32,209 nt of DNA from positions 1 to 32,209 of the IMG/VR virus record IMGVR_UViG_3300036885_000257; one strand, written 5' to 3'. Each line of letters opens with the position of its first letter. Positions within the stretch are counted from its first letter, which is position 1. Positions 7,456 to 16,344 of this stretch are shown in pieces. The position numbers and the translations under genes are program-made. The notes under the pieces are model-generated. The model did no database searches. It was not told where the DNA came from and saw only the letters and a list, made by a program, of their open reading frames with translations. The DNA comes from a virus.

Positions 7456-7947
7456 ATGTCAAGTTATTGCGACAAATCAGATCTAAAGAATGCTATACCA
7501 GAAATATACCTTAAACAGCTAACTGATGACGCTGATACAGACGATATTGATGATGAAAAACTTGATGCTGCAATTCTAAAGGCAAGCGACTATATCGATG
7601 GTTATTTAAAGGGCAGATACCCTACGCCAATACCAGGGACTATTCCTGTTCTTATTGTTGACTTAGCAATCAGACTAAGTGTTTATTTCCTATTCAAACG
7701 TTCCTTATTGGTTACTTTACCAGATCCAATTAAGGAAGACTGGAAGGACACGAACAATGTTCTAATAGGCATTCAGAAGGGGAAAATAAACCCCTTTGAA
7801 GCAACAGATGAACCAGTGTTCTTTGCAACAAACAAGACACCAGCACAAAAGTTATTTACTGACACACCAGTTCTGCCATCAGGAACACCAAGTATGTTGG
7901 GTTCTGTAAGTCAAGGACAAAACAACTGGAATAATTACTTAGTATGA
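7456..7947 (+). CDS. Mu gp36-like head-tail connector (DUF1320)
   Basis: The N-terminal 75 residues follow the DUF1320 pattern: a YCDKSDLKNAIPEIYLKQLT start, an acidic segment, then LDAAILKASDYIDGYLKGRYPTP in two coupled motifs, and IVDLAIRLSVYFLF. Members occur directly after the capsid gene in Mu-like phages and are thought to act at the head-tail joint. The C-terminal 60 residues are less conserved and rich in Pro, Thr and Asn. The ATG follows AAAGGAAA, and the TGA stop overlaps the ATG of the next gene (ATGA), so translation is probably coupled. It is the first gene after a strong terminator. Confidence 0.8.
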   Translation: MSSYCDKSDLKNAIPEIYLKQLTDDADTDDIDDEKLDAAILKASDYIDGYLKGRYPTPIPGTIPVLIVDLAIRLSVYFLFKRSLLVTLPDPIKEDWKDTNNVLIGIQKGKINPFEATDEPVFFATNKTPAQKLFTDTPVLPSGTPSMLGSVSQGQNNWNNYLV

Positions 7948-8492
7948 TAATGGGAAAATTACAAGCAGCAATTTTAGATCGTCTAAAAGACCGTGGGCTT
8001 GATGTCCGTGAAATTGCATTCAAAGACTTGATAGACGGTACATTGAACTTGACAAGACCTGCAGCAAACATTACGTTCAACAACGCATCTGCTAAAAAAG
8101 TTACAATGTACACTTGGAAATACGTAACAACTATTAGTCTATTGCTTGTCATTCAATGGTTGAAAGCTGGTCCAGTTGGCGATGCACAAAGAAAGCAACA
8201 AATATACGACCTTATAGAAGGTATTTCTAATTACTTAAGTATGCAAGACTTTGGTTTAGAATTAGAAACACCTTTATACCCTTTAGGTTTTAACAACATA
8301 ACGACTATGAAACTGGCAAAAGCTGGTTATCAACTATACGAACTAAGGTTCTGGACAGCATGGAACGTTACAAAAGAAGATATGTACCCAAATTCTTTAG
8401 ACTTGAAAACTATTGTGACAGAATTCACATTAGAACCAGAAGATGCCAATGCTGAACCGCCACAGGGCGGCGATGTTATAGATCTTACATAA
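7944..8492 (+). CDS. Mu gp37-like protein (DUF1834)
   Basis: A 182-residue protein matching the Mu gp37/DUF1834 family by length, position and pattern: a variable N-terminus, the YTWKYVTTISLLLVIQW strand, RKQQIYDLIEGISNYLSMQD with the following FGLELETPLYPLGFNNI, and YQLYELRFWTAWNVTKED. The family is a head-tail joining or tail terminator-type component of contractile Mu-like tails; its exact role is not settled. Two starts are possible, ATG 7944 (overlapping the previous stop) and ATG 7950; the overlap favours the first. The C-terminal 25 residues are acidic and proline-rich. Confidence 0.72.
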   Translation: MIMGKLQAAILDRLKDRGLDVREIAFKDLIDGTLNLTRPAANITFNNASAKKVTMYTWKYVTTISLLLVIQWLKAGPVGDAQRKQQIYDLIEGISNYLSMQDFGLELETPLYPLGFNNITTMKLAKAGYQLYELRFWTAWNVTKEDMYPNSLDLKTIVTEFTLEPEDANAEPPQGGDVIDLT

Positions 8493-8522
8493 GTTTCGTT
8501 GAAATAACAAAAGGAGACGAAA

Positions 8523-10007
8523 ATGAGTTCACCAAACATTACGACAAGTCAAATACCTAACACAAGGGTCCCTGGTTTCTATGGACAAGAAAATACGAAT
8601 AATGCCCTGCCTGGACTAACACCATCGTCTGATTCATTGTGCCTTATAGCACAGATGCTTTCAACTGGTACTGTAGCTGCTAAAACGCCAACTAAAGTTT
8701 TCAGTGATGCTGATGCTGCACTGTTCTTTGGGACTGGTTCTATTGCACATTTATCCGCAAGGGCAGCTTTACAATCAAATCCCTACATTAATCTTTCAGT
8801 TGTAGGTGTTGCTGATTCAGGTTCAACAAAAGCTGCTGGTTCAATTACAGTCACAACTGCAGCAACATACACTGCAGGACAAATCAATCTTTGGATTGGT
8901 GATGTGATGGTTTCAACAGGTGTTGCTTTAACTGATACAGCAAACAACATTGCAAGTAATTTGAAACTGGCACTTGACCAAGTAGCAATTTATCTGCCAG
9001 TCACATACATTCTTTCATCTGCTGTTATTAATTTCACAGCAAGAAATGCTGGAACATTAGGAAACAAAACAGTTATTTCTGCAGTTACCACATCTGATGC
9101 AGTACTTACAGTAGTTACTATGGCTGCTGGTTCAACAGACCCCGATGTTGGTGCATACGGAACAGCTGGAACAGTTCTTGCATCTGTTGTTGCTGGAGGC
9201 TATACTATTTTCATTTCAACACTGAATGATGCAACAAACCTTGGTAAAATAAAGACCATGCTTGCATTTGCATCAAATCCTGTTGAACAGCGAGGTTGCA
9301 TCTGTGTCTTTGCAGGCAACAATAATTATTCTGGTGTGTCTGGTTATTCTGGACTTTCAGGGTTCGAACAGACAACTGCTGCATTGAATGAAGGTAGAAT
9401 GACTGGTGGTTTCATCAGTTATGCAACTGGCAATTTGTCAAGAACTGAATCATATAAAGGTGCTGCAGGTTATGCTGCTATGCTTGCTTCTACTGCAGAT
9501 CCTGTTGTCCCTTATGACGGTTTACCAATTGCAAATATTTCTGCCCCAAACGTTGCTGACAGGTTCACATGGGCACAGAAAGAAAGCATGTTGCAGAATG
9601 GTGTTGCACCTCTTGCAGTAATTCCTGGTGAACAGGTTGCTATTGTAAGGGCAATTTCAACATACACACTAAACAGTTCTGGTGTGCCTGATCCCACATT
9701 GCTTGATATCAATACGCTTAGAACACTTGACTATGTCAGAACACAGGTAAGAACAAGAATTACGAACGTGTTTCAAAGGTCAAAACTGAATGCAAGAACA
9801 GTAAAGCTTATTAGGGCTGAAGTTCTTGATGTTCTGTATGTCTTACAACAGGCTGAAATAGTTCAGAATGTTTCGACATATGAATCTGGTGTGCTTGTTG
9901 AACAGGACTTAAGCGACACAACACGTGTAGACATTGCCATTCCGACAAATATTGTTTCTGGGTTACACGTAATAGGGGCTGTGTTTAACTTAATATTGGG
10001 TATATAG
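8523..10007 (+). CDS. Contractile tail sheath protein, Mu gpL-like
   Basis: A 494-residue protein with the Mu gpL sheath pattern: NITTSQIPNTRVPGFYGQEN at the start, SLCLIAQMLSTGTVAAKTPT, then ALFFGTGSIAHLSARAALQ, and a C-terminal part with RIIT-type strands and VRTRITNVFQRSKLNARTVK, followed by a beta strand end (RVDIAIPTNIVSGLHVIGAV). It forms the contractile outer cylinder, which places this phage among myoviruses. Odd feature: residues 269-280 read YSGVSGYSGLSG, a short piece of the Gly-X-Ser repeat in the middle of the protein. The gene has a good AAGGAG site and is followed by the tube gene. It uses a TAG stop. Confidence 0.87.
   Translation: MSSPNITTSQIPNTRVPGFYGQENTNNALPGLTPSSDSLCLIAQMLSTGTVAAKTPTKVFSDADAALFFGTGSIAHLSARAALQSNPYINLSVVGVADSGSTKAAGSITVTTAATYTAGQINLWIGDVMVSTGVALTDTANNIASNLKLALDQVAIYLPVTYILSSAVINFTARNAGTLGNKTVISAVTTSDAVLTVVTMAAGSTDPDVGAYGTAGTVLASVVAGGYTIFISTLNDATNLGKIKTMLAFASNPVEQRGCICVFAGNNNYSGVSGYSGLSGFEQTTAALNEGRMTGGFISYATGNLSRTESYKGAAGYAAMLASTADPVVPYDGLPIANISAPNVADRFTWAQKESMLQNGVAPLAVIPGEQVAIVRAISTYTLNSSGVPDPTLLDINTLRTLDYVRTQVRTRITNVFQRSKLNARTVKLIRAEVLDVLYVLQQAEIVQNVSTYESGVLVEQDLSDTTRVDIAIPTNIVSGLHVIGAVFNLILGI
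9327..9362 (+). repeat. Short Gly-X-Ser insertion within the sheath gene
   Basis: These 12 codons encode YSGVSGYSGLSG, flanked by Asn-rich (FAGNNN) and FEQTT sequence. The peptide matches the repeats of the fibre and decoration genes. It sits between two predicted structured parts, so most likely on an exposed loop. Confidence 0.8.
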
Positions 10008-10073
10008 AAACTATAAGGTAGGACATTTAAGCATGCCCTACATAACACGTTTTAATTCGAGAAAGGACTAAGT

Positions 10074-10442
10074 ATGGCTTTATACATTACAAGGGCAATG
10101 TTATCAGTGAATGGAACAGACATCACTGATTTCAAGGCTGTCACAGAAAAATCAAGAAAGCTCAGGAAAGCAGTCCCACTGATGTACAAGACAGGTGCTG
10201 CTGAACTAACACAACGTTTTACAGTTGATGTTGAATATGTTGTTCCAAGAACGACACCAGAATTTGACTTTGACTCTGTCACTGCTGGAACACTGGTCAT
10301 TGACTATGATTCAGGTGAACAAGTTCGTTTTGGTGGTGTTCACACTGAAGATGTTGGTGATGCAAAAGCAGATGGTGAAAATGAACTGACAAGGGTCATT
10401 GCATTTGTCTGTGAAACAAGAAACGGTTCAACAGGGGCATAA
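10074..10442 (+). CDS. Tail tube protein, in Mu gpM position
   Basis: A 122-residue beta-rich protein directly after the sheath gene and before the tail chaperone, the position of the tube protein in Mu-like phages. The N-terminus (YITRAMLSVNGTDITDFKAV), the basic loop EKSRKLRKAVPLMYKTG and the alternating strands TQRFTVDVEYVVP and TLVIDYDSGEQVRFGGVH fit a small tube fold. Tube hexamers stack inside the sheath and carry the DNA. The ATG follows GAAAGGA. Only three bases separate it from the chaperone gene. The call depends mainly on position, size and predicted beta content. Confidence 0.7.
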   Translation: MALYITRAMLSVNGTDITDFKAVTEKSRKLRKAVPLMYKTGAAELTQRFTVDVEYVVPRTTPEFDFDSVTAGTLVIDYDSGEQVRFGGVHTEDVGDAKADGENELTRVIAFVCETRNGSTGA

Positions 10443-10445
10443 TGC

Positions 10446-10961
10446 ATGTCTGATCTACTTCAGAAATTAAAACTTGGCAAAGACAGTGTCAAGTTAGTAA
10501 ACTTTCCTGGGACGACTCAAAAGGTGGCCTTGCAAATTCTTAGTCAACATGAATTGCAACTGGCCACTTTTAATACTGATCGCTTGTTTCAGACAGAAAA
10601 AATTACTGTCAACATGGTTAATGCAGATGACTGGGACCAAGAAAAAGCGACACAGATCTTGTTCTTAGCACTTAGGGACCCTGCTGACATGGAACAACCA
10701 ATTGCTAAGAACATTACTGAATTTCGAAAGGCCTTAACTAAGGATGAGAAAGAAGTTCTCATTGATGAATACCTTACATTTGAAAAAGATGTAAGTCCCC
10801 GGTCGGAAACACTATCGGACGATGAGTTCGATCGAGTAGTTTCTGACGTAAAAAAAAATGCAGACTCGATCTATTCGAGCAATTTCAGTACGAACATGCT
10901 GAAAAAGCTTGTGCATACTTTGGCAAACCAGCCACTGCCCTTACCTCAGGACAATGGTTAG
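10446..10961 (+). CDS. Tail assembly chaperone, short form
   Basis: This 171-residue acidic protein lies between tube and tape measure genes, where dsDNA phages with long tails carry a chaperone that is made in two lengths by frameshifting. The N-terminal part (residues 1-120) is helical and includes TEFRKALTKDEKEVLIDEYL. The zero-frame product continues past an A9 run to a TAG, but its last 30 residues are low in pattern and overlap a better-coded -1 frame. In other phages the short form and the fusion coat the tape measure before the tail tube polymerises. Function is from position and frameshift, since these proteins diverge quickly. Confidence 0.72.
   Translation: MSDLLQKLKLGKDSVKLVNFPGTTQKVALQILSQHELQLATFNTDRLFQTEKITVNMVNADDWDQEKATQILFLALRDPADMEQPIAKNITEFRKALTKDEKEVLIDEYLTFEKDVSPRSETLSDDEFDRVVSDVKKNADSIYSSNFSTNMLKKLVHTLANQPLPLPQDNG
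10850..10879 (+). promoter_or_regulatory. Programmed -1 ribosomal frameshift signal
   Basis: The heptamer A AAA AAA occupies 10850-10856 in the correct phase of the chaperone gene (GTA AAA AAA AAT). Eight bases after it, CTCGA (10865-10869) and TCGAG (10875-10879) form a perfect five-bp stem with a five-base loop. A slippery heptamer followed by a hairpin at this spacing is the standard -1 arrangement. Confidence 0.8.
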
Positions 10962-11044
10962 TCTTATTAGGTCTCGAATCTGCAGTAAAAGATCAAAAAG
11001 AAAATCCAAACAGAGTTACAGTATTAAGGAAACAAGATGGCTGA
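10856..11044 (+). CDS. Tail assembly chaperone, frameshifted C-terminal extension
   Basis: Slipping back one base at the A run opens 62 codons without a stop, giving a fusion of 137 + 62 = 199 residues. The extension has a protein-like composition, with CRLDLFEQFQYEHAEKACAY, then FGKPATALTSGQWLVLLGLE and SAVKDQKENPNR, and it ends in a TGA that overlaps the start of the tape measure gene by eight bases. Without it, about 75 bases before the tape measure gene would be unused and unusual for this compact operon. This matches the G/GT arrangement of lambda and comparable pairs in many tailed phages. It has no start codon of its own with a ribosome site. Confidence 0.78.
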   Translation, partial: KCRLDLFEQFQYEHAEKACAYFGKPATALTSGQWLVLLGLESAVKDQKENPNRVTVLRKQDG

Positions 11045-12641
11045 AAATGAAATTGGCCTAAAAATAAAACTGATGTATGGTGAATTAGATGCTGGTTTAG
11101 CACATTCACAAGCCAGTTTTAAGAAATTCAACAATGCAGTTAAAAGTGAATTTCAGTCAACAAAGAACATGCTTACAGGTAAGTTTTCTTTATTGGGTGG
11201 TCTTGTTACAGGTGCTGCAATTTATAAGACAATTAAAGACGTTGCAGCCTTTGACGATAGTGTAAGAAGACTTGCAACTGATACAGACATGACAACAGCA
11301 CAAATGCTTGCATTCAAACAGAAAATTCTTGATGTCGGAATTGAAACTGGTGTAAGTACAAGTAGCATAACAGAACTTTCAAAGTCTGCATATGAAGGTT
11401 CACACAATATGCAATTTGTAAATAAAGAACTTGCTTTCATGGCTAAATATGCACAGGCAACAGGAGCACCAGTATCTGAAATAGGCAGAGCATTTGGTGA
11501 ATTAAGCAGAGAAATGACACCTGACAAATTTGAATCAGCTATGAAATTCATTTACGCCTTTGGTGAAACTAAAGGTGCAAGAATGGAAGCAAAAGAATTT
11601 TTACCACAAGCAGGTAGTCTATTAAAAGCAGCAAGTGTCTATGTCAAATCAGGCGAATTAAAAAATGTCAACACAATGATGGCTGAAGCACAATTTTCTG
11701 GTTCACCAAGATCAGTAATGCTGGCATATAGAACAATGCACAAATATACAAAAAAAGAACTTGCATCAATTGGTATTACTGGTGCAACATCATTAACTGA
11801 AGCTATGGGTATGGTTCTTAAAAAGGGTGGCACAAGGGCATTAGTAAAAATGTTTGGTAGAAATGCAGTTCAGTCACTTCAGCCCTTGATCGTGGATGCT
11901 GAAGGGTTCAATAAGTCATTAGAAAAAGCAAGTAAGAATCAAGAAATAAACACAGGCAATGCAAAAACATTTTCAGCAGCAATGGAAAGACTACATGCAA
12001 CATGGTTAAGTATTGCTGACACACAACTTTCTGGTCCAATACAAGATCTCTCTAACTGGATTACAAAAATTTCAACAAATGGTGAATTAAAGAACTGGAT
12101 TTCAGAAGCAAAGGTTAATCTTGCAGGTCTTAAAGCTGTTGTAGTAGACATTGGTATTGCATTTGCTGCTTGGAAAATATTTAAAATGGGTGAAGCTGTT
12201 TATAGTGCTTTTAGTAAAAAAGGCAAGGGTGGTGTTAGTGCAGGTGGTATCCAGCAAGTCTATGTAGTGAATATGCCAGGTAGCGGTTTTGGTGGCCCTG
12301 GGGGTTTACCTGGAAAAGCTGCTGGTGGCGCAGGTGCTCTTGGTACTGCAGGCAAAGCTTGGATTGCAAGTTTGGGTGTTAGCGGAATTTCAAGTATTCT
12401 TTTGCCTGTTACAGGAATGGTTGTTGCAGCAGTATACGCCCATGAACAGTCAATGAATAGACAACTATCAGAACAAGCAAGAACTGCTGACTTGAACAAA
12501 GGACTTACAGACCCTAATAGGTATAATTTTACATTTGACGTAACTGATGATGCAAAGAAACTATTGACAGTTAAGCATATAGCAAAAGTTTCAGGAAAAG
12601 GTCAGCAAGGAACACCTGTTGACTATGCACAAGTTCATTAA
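11037..12641 (+). CDS. Tail tape measure protein
   Basis: A 534-residue protein after the chaperone pair. It opens with IGLKIKLMYGELDAGLAHSQ and a helical stretch, then the segment with ITELSKSAYEGSHNM and AKYAQATGAPVSEIGRAFGE that is typical of tape measure N-domains, a long helical middle, and hydrophobic helices near residues 375-390 (LKAVVVDIGIAFAAW) and 440-470 (SILLPVTGMVVAAVYA). A Gly/Pro-rich linker lies between them. Tape measure length sets tail length; at roughly 0.15 nm per residue this one predicts a tail near 80 nm, which is short. The start overlaps the chaperone extension, consistent with coupled translation. Confidence 0.85.
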   Translation: MAENEIGLKIKLMYGELDAGLAHSQASFKKFNNAVKSEFQSTKNMLTGKFSLLGGLVTGAAIYKTIKDVAAFDDSVRRLATDTDMTTAQMLAFKQKILDVGIETGVSTSSITELSKSAYEGSHNMQFVNKELAFMAKYAQATGAPVSEIGRAFGELSREMTPDKFESAMKFIYAFGETKGARMEAKEFLPQAGSLLKAASVYVKSGELKNVNTMMAEAQFSGSPRSVMLAYRTMHKYTKKELASIGITGATSLTEAMGMVLKKGGTRALVKMFGRNAVQSLQPLIVDAEGFNKSLEKASKNQEINTGNAKTFSAAMERLHATWLSIADTQLSGPIQDLSNWITKISTNGELKNWISEAKVNLAGLKAVVVDIGIAFAAWKIFKMGEAVYSAFSKKGKGGVSAGGIQQVYVVNMPGSGFGGPGGLPGKAAGGAGALGTAGKAWIASLGVSGISSILLPVTGMVVAAVYAHEQSMNRQLSEQARTADLNKGLTDPNRYNFTFDVTDDAKKLLTVKHIAKVSGKGQQGTPVDYAQVH

Positions 12642-12650
12642 GGACATAAA

Positions 12651-13979
12651 ATGCAACTTTTTGAAGCAAGACTTGACAATTTCTTATTAAACATTTTAGA
12701 TATTTCTGACACTGTTGACGCAGCAATAGCCACACATGAATTCATGAACACAGATGGCGCACAACTTGATCCACAAGGGTTACATGCACACACTGTAAAA
12801 TTTAGGGCTTATTTCTTTGCACATGCTATTAATTTTGCAACAGAATATATAGACCCTACATATGCTAACCATTTTGACTTTATAGAATCAATGACAGACA
12901 ATTCAAGAACACACAAATTAATTCATCCTAAATATGGCGAAATAGACGGTTATTGCAGGTCTTTGACAATTACCCATGATGACACACAAGACTATTGTGC
13001 CATAGATGTTGATTTCATACAAGATGCAATTCAGACAATAGGTTTCATTTCTGATCAAGCAGCAATTGATATTGCAATGAACATGCAACAAATTGACTTG
13101 CTTAATGCACAAATTGATGCTATGAATTCTGATCTTGCATCTATGGGTATGGGTAGCATTCTTGGTAAAGCAATTAATGGTGCACAAAAATTAGTTGACC
13201 AGTTCAATAATATTACAGGACCTGTTAGAGACTTTCTAAAAACAACAGACAGTTTCTTGAACCAGTGTGACACATTACTAAACACAATCGAAGAACCCTT
13301 TAATACAATTACAAATGCTGTCAATTTCGTCAATGATGTGCCAAGCAGAATTCTTGGTTCTATAAATTCTTGTTGCAATAGAATAATTGGTTCACTTTCA
13401 GCTTTAAGCAATAGTCCAACAACGTTTATGAATAATGTAACTTTAGGTGTTGTGAACCTTTACCAGTCATTGCCGACAATTACAACTTATGACAGTTGGT
13501 TTAAAGTAAAATTTCTAACGATTTCAGCAGGTTCTGTTGCTTGGCAAACTGGTCTAACATTTCAGACAGATGAAAACAACAGGGCTGTGCAAAAAACACA
13601 AGAACGTAGGTCAAGTTTTGATGTAAAGGGACGCAGAATAAATGTTGCACCAATTACTATAGTTATGTCTTTGAATGACATTGAAAATGCTTTATTCAAT
13701 ACAAGATCACTAATTCAACAAGCAATAGTTGCTAATAGGGCAAACAATAATGATGTCAAGCAACTAAAAGTAATGGCAAAAGAACTTACTGAATATACGA
13801 ATTCAATTAAATTAAGCGCACTGACAGTCAAGACAGTTCAAATCAGTGACATGCCAATGCACGTCTTAGTAACATCGCTTGGTCTAAATTATAATGCAGC
13901 AGAAAGGGTTTTGCAACTGAACCCTCAGATCAAGTGCCCAAATTTTGTTTCAGGAAATGTGAAAGTATATGCCTCTTGA
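12651..13979 (+). CDS. Mu gpN-like tail/baseplate protein (DNA circularisation family)
   Basis: The N-terminal 130 residues fit the Mu gpN family: an initial TVDAAIATHEFMNTDGAQLD segment, LHAHTVKFRAYFF, and a turn that in the family reads LVHP, here KLIHPKYGEIDG, followed by DYCAIDVDFIQDA. The middle is helical and polar, and the C-terminal part is mixed. Gene N comes after the tape measure in Mu and its product is needed for tail completion at the hub. The product is 442 residues. The stop overlaps the start of the P-like gene by 11 bases. The family name refers to an old idea about DNA circularisation and should not be read as function. Confidence 0.8.
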   Translation: MQLFEARLDNFLLNILDISDTVDAAIATHEFMNTDGAQLDPQGLHAHTVKFRAYFFAHAINFATEYIDPTYANHFDFIESMTDNSRTHKLIHPKYGEIDGYCRSLTITHDDTQDYCAIDVDFIQDAIQTIGFISDQAAIDIAMNMQQIDLLNAQIDAMNSDLASMGMGSILGKAINGAQKLVDQFNNITGPVRDFLKTTDSFLNQCDTLLNTIEEPFNTITNAVNFVNDVPSRILGSINSCCNRIIGSLSALSNSPTTFMNNVTLGVVNLYQSLPTITTYDSWFKVKFLTISAGSVAWQTGLTFQTDENNRAVQKTQERRSSFDVKGRRINVAPITIVMSLNDIENALFNTRSLIQQAIVANRANNNDVKQLKVMAKELTEYTNSIKLSALTVKTVQISDMPMHVLVTSLGLNYNAAERVLQLNPQIKCPNFVSGNVKVYAS

Positions 13980-15372
13980 AAAAGTAGAATTGCTACTTGA
14001 CAACAACCCTATTCAGGTAAATAGTTATGAAATAAACTATGACATGTTTCAGGGCGCTGGTAGTTTTACTGCTGACATTCAACATGACATTACAATAGAC
14101 TTGTCAGTAAATAAAGTTCAATTCACATGGAAAATAAATGGCAAGCCCATGATGCTTGGATTTTTAGATAAAGTAACAAGGGAATATTCTAAAGGTGAAT
14201 TAAGTCAAAAGATCGTTGGCAGGGACATGATGCAAGTCTTGATTGACAACTATATTATGCAACCACAAACATACCCAGGAACACCTGAAAAAGCAAATTC
14301 TTTAACAAAATTGTTTCAAGACACTTCTGGGTTGCCACAAATGCCAATTAGGGAAATAGTAAATGGTGTCTATTTTTCAAGCAGAGAAATTGGGTCACAT
14401 GCAATCAGCAAGCCTACTGGAAGTGTACCATTAGGGGAACCATTTGCAACACCCTTACAACTTCCTGTCGTGAATTTTCCAATTTGGGCCGATAATGCTA
14501 AAGATGCAAAAGGTGATCCTGTTGCAAAATATCAAGTCAAGTCAATAAAGACAGGCCATGGTCAGTCTATGTTCCAGTTCTTTTCACAACTATTAAATGG
14601 TCTTGGTATGTATCTGTATAATGTACCAGGGACAAATGCAATTATCATTCATTGCATCCAGTCAAATTCAATGATTTCTTATGATGTCAACTGCAAGCTT
14701 TCTAATGAACCACCATATCCGATTACAAGTTTATTGCCAACACAAGCAATTGAATCAACAAGCGGCTATACTGTTGACAAAAACAGTTTCATAGGAAAAC
14801 TAAAAGCAACATCTGCTGACAACAATGTCATTTCAGCATCTTTTACACAAGACATAAGTGAATATTATTATTTCTTAAGATTCACTGGACAATGTAGTGA
14901 ATCTGATGAATTTGAGACAACAACAGCGAAAAGTACATTAATTTCAGAAAAAACAGTTCCTAATAATCCTGATTCTTATGATGGTGTCATGAAATTCAAG
15001 AATACAACACTTAATGTTTTAGATGAAACAATTTGGGAAAAAGAAAATGTAAGGTTGATTAATAACGAATTCATGACACAAAACAGAAAACTTTATGGGT
15101 TCAAATATACTGTTTCTGGTCATTGTCCAAAAGGCAGTACTATACCTTATTTCTTTAACCATGCAGCACTTGTAAATGACACAGTCAACCAGTTAAGCAA
15201 TACGAATTTACTTGTTTGTGCTGTCACTTATAAAGGTTCTAAGCAAGCAGGACAGACAACAGAATTAGAACTTTATAGTCCGAACTTTGTTTCACGTATG
15301 ATCTCAAATGCAACTATACCTTATCCTAAGAAATTTGAAAAATTCCCAGGTAAAGTGGTGTATCATGCTTGA
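13969..15372 (+). CDS. Baseplate hub protein, Mu gpP-like (late control gene D type)
   Basis: At 467 residues this matches Mu gpP, equivalent to T4 gp27 and P2 gpD, the trimeric hub that joins the tube to the spike. Supporting segments are the opening MPLEKVELLLDNNPI with a beta sandwich, SFTADIQHDITIDLS, VQFTWKINGKPMMLGFLDKV, and YSKGELSQKIVGRDMMQVLI, which is the family's second strand pair, then a C-terminal domain with NRKLYGFKYTVSGHCPKGS. The ATG lies inside the end of the N-like gene and the stop overlaps the spike gene by eight bases, so the three form a translationally coupled set. Confidence 0.82.
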   Translation: MPLEKVELLLDNNPIQVNSYEINYDMFQGAGSFTADIQHDITIDLSVNKVQFTWKINGKPMMLGFLDKVTREYSKGELSQKIVGRDMMQVLIDNYIMQPQTYPGTPEKANSLTKLFQDTSGLPQMPIREIVNGVYFSSREIGSHAISKPTGSVPLGEPFATPLQLPVVNFPIWADNAKDAKGDPVAKYQVKSIKTGHGQSMFQFFSQLLNGLGMYLYNVPGTNAIIIHCIQSNSMISYDVNCKLSNEPPYPITSLLPTQAIESTSGYTVDKNSFIGKLKATSADNNVISASFTQDISEYYYFLRFTGQCSESDEFETTTAKSTLISEKTVPNNPDSYDGVMKFKNTTLNVLDETIWEKENVRLINNEFMTQNRKLYGFKYTVSGHCPKGSTIPYFFNHAALVNDTVNQLSNTNLLVCAVTYKGSKQAGQTTELELYSPNFVSRMISNATIPYPKKFEKFPGKVVYHA

Positions 15373-15958
15373 AATTATTAGGGCATCATTAAAGAAACTT
15401 GTAAGTAATTCAACAACGTTTCTTTCACACCAGTCTGTAGGCAGGGTGGGTGAAGGACTTACTGGCAAACTGTTTCAGCACTATGGTTTCAGATCTATAC
15501 CGCCAAAAGACACTGATCTGGTAACATTACAAGATGGTAACAACAACTATAGCATTGCTGAAAATTTGCATAATTCTGCTTTTGGTGAATTATTTGAACG
15601 TGATGTTCTTGTTTACACAGCATCAGATGCTACTGGTCCAACAGTTTATTTGCACCCAGGGGATGACGGAAGTCTACTTACCATTTATATTGGGGACAAA
15701 CAAGCAATTACACTGGACACACAAGAAAACAAGTTGACTATAGAAACAGAAGGTTGCTTCATTACTTTAGACAATTCAGCAGGGACTGTAACAATAGATG
15801 ACGGTTCAGCATTAGCACAGAAACTTGTCACAAAGACGTATTCAGACACTTTAAATGCTTGGTTCACAGCAAATGCGACAGCTTTAGCAAGTGCTGGATG
15901 TACGGCTTGGGTTGCACCTTTGACTGGTGGAACAACAGAAACACTTGAGGCATCATGA
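15365..15958 (+). CDS. Baseplate spike protein, Mu gp45-like
   Basis: A 197-residue protein in the position of Mu gp45, the membrane-piercing spike (gpV type). The N-terminal part carries an OB-like domain: HYGFRSIPPKDTDLVTLQDG, then FGELFERDVLVYTASD. The middle is a beta-prism-like series of short strands (VYLHPGDDGSLLTIYIG, AITLDTQENKLTIETEG, CFITLDNSAGTVTIDDGS). The C-terminal part is helical and differs from a typical metal-tipped needle. I place the start at ATG 15365, where MLEIIRASLKK begins and the previous gene ends, rather than at the upstream ATG 15308, which would overlap the P gene by 65 bases with no ribosome site. Confidence 0.8.
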   Translation: MLEIIRASLKKLVSNSTTFLSHQSVGRVGEGLTGKLFQHYGFRSIPPKDTDLVTLQDGNNNYSIAENLHNSAFGELFERDVLVYTASDATGPTVYLHPGDDGSLLTIYIGDKQAITLDTQENKLTIETEGCFITLDNSAGTVTIDDGSALAQKLVTKTYSDTLNAWFTANATALASAGCTAWVAPLTGGTTETLEAS

Positions 15959-16335
15959 AATTTCAAATATCACAAGATCAAACAACAGGCTTAGGTAACT
16001 TGAACTTAACATCAAGTTCTGATTTGAAAACAAATATTTGGTTGTCATTGAATGTAAAAAAGGGTTCTTTATTTCAGGACCCTAACTTTGGCTTAGAACC
16101 AATTACAAAAATAACAGCAAGCAACATTCTGAAATTTCAACAAAACATTGTTTCGGCTTTGAAATGGTTAGTCTTAGCAGGTTCAGCAACTGCAACAAAC
16201 GTTTTAGTAGAACAAGATCTGACAGACATGACCAGACTTGATGTCAAAGTTTCAGTAACCCAGGCAAATGGCTATATAACTAATTACCAGCAATATTTTG
16301 CAGTTGGTGGCCCCAGTAAAACGATCACAGTCTAA
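15955..16335 (+). CDS. Baseplate wedge protein, Mu gp46-like (gp25/W type)
   Basis: A 126-residue protein matching the gp46/gpW-gp25 group. The first 45 residues include LKTNIWLSLNVKKGSLFQDP with NFGLE, the standard beginning of these small wedge proteins; the middle (LKFQQNIVSALKWLVLAGSA) is the conserved helix, and the end is a beta strand pair (MTRLDVKVSVTQANGYITNY). Wedge subunits anchor the sheath to the baseplate. The start overlaps the spike gene stop by four bases (ATGA) and the next gene follows after nine bases containing AAGGAG. Confidence 0.82.
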   Translation: MKFQISQDQTTGLGNLNLTSSSDLKTNIWLSLNVKKGSLFQDPNFGLEPITKITASNILKFQQNIVSALKWLVLAGSATATNVLVEQDLTDMTRLDVKVSVTQANGYITNYQQYFAVGGPSKTITV

Positions 16336-16344
16336 GGAGAATAT

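Noticed and set aside
10008-10073. Hairpin GTAGG/CCTAC between sheath and tube genes as a terminator
   Set aside because: The stem is only five base pairs with a mismatch and no adjoining T run.
15308-15364. Longer N-terminus for the spike protein from ATG 15308
   Set aside because: It lies wholly in the preceding P-like gene, lacks a ribosome site, and the family-like start is at 15365.
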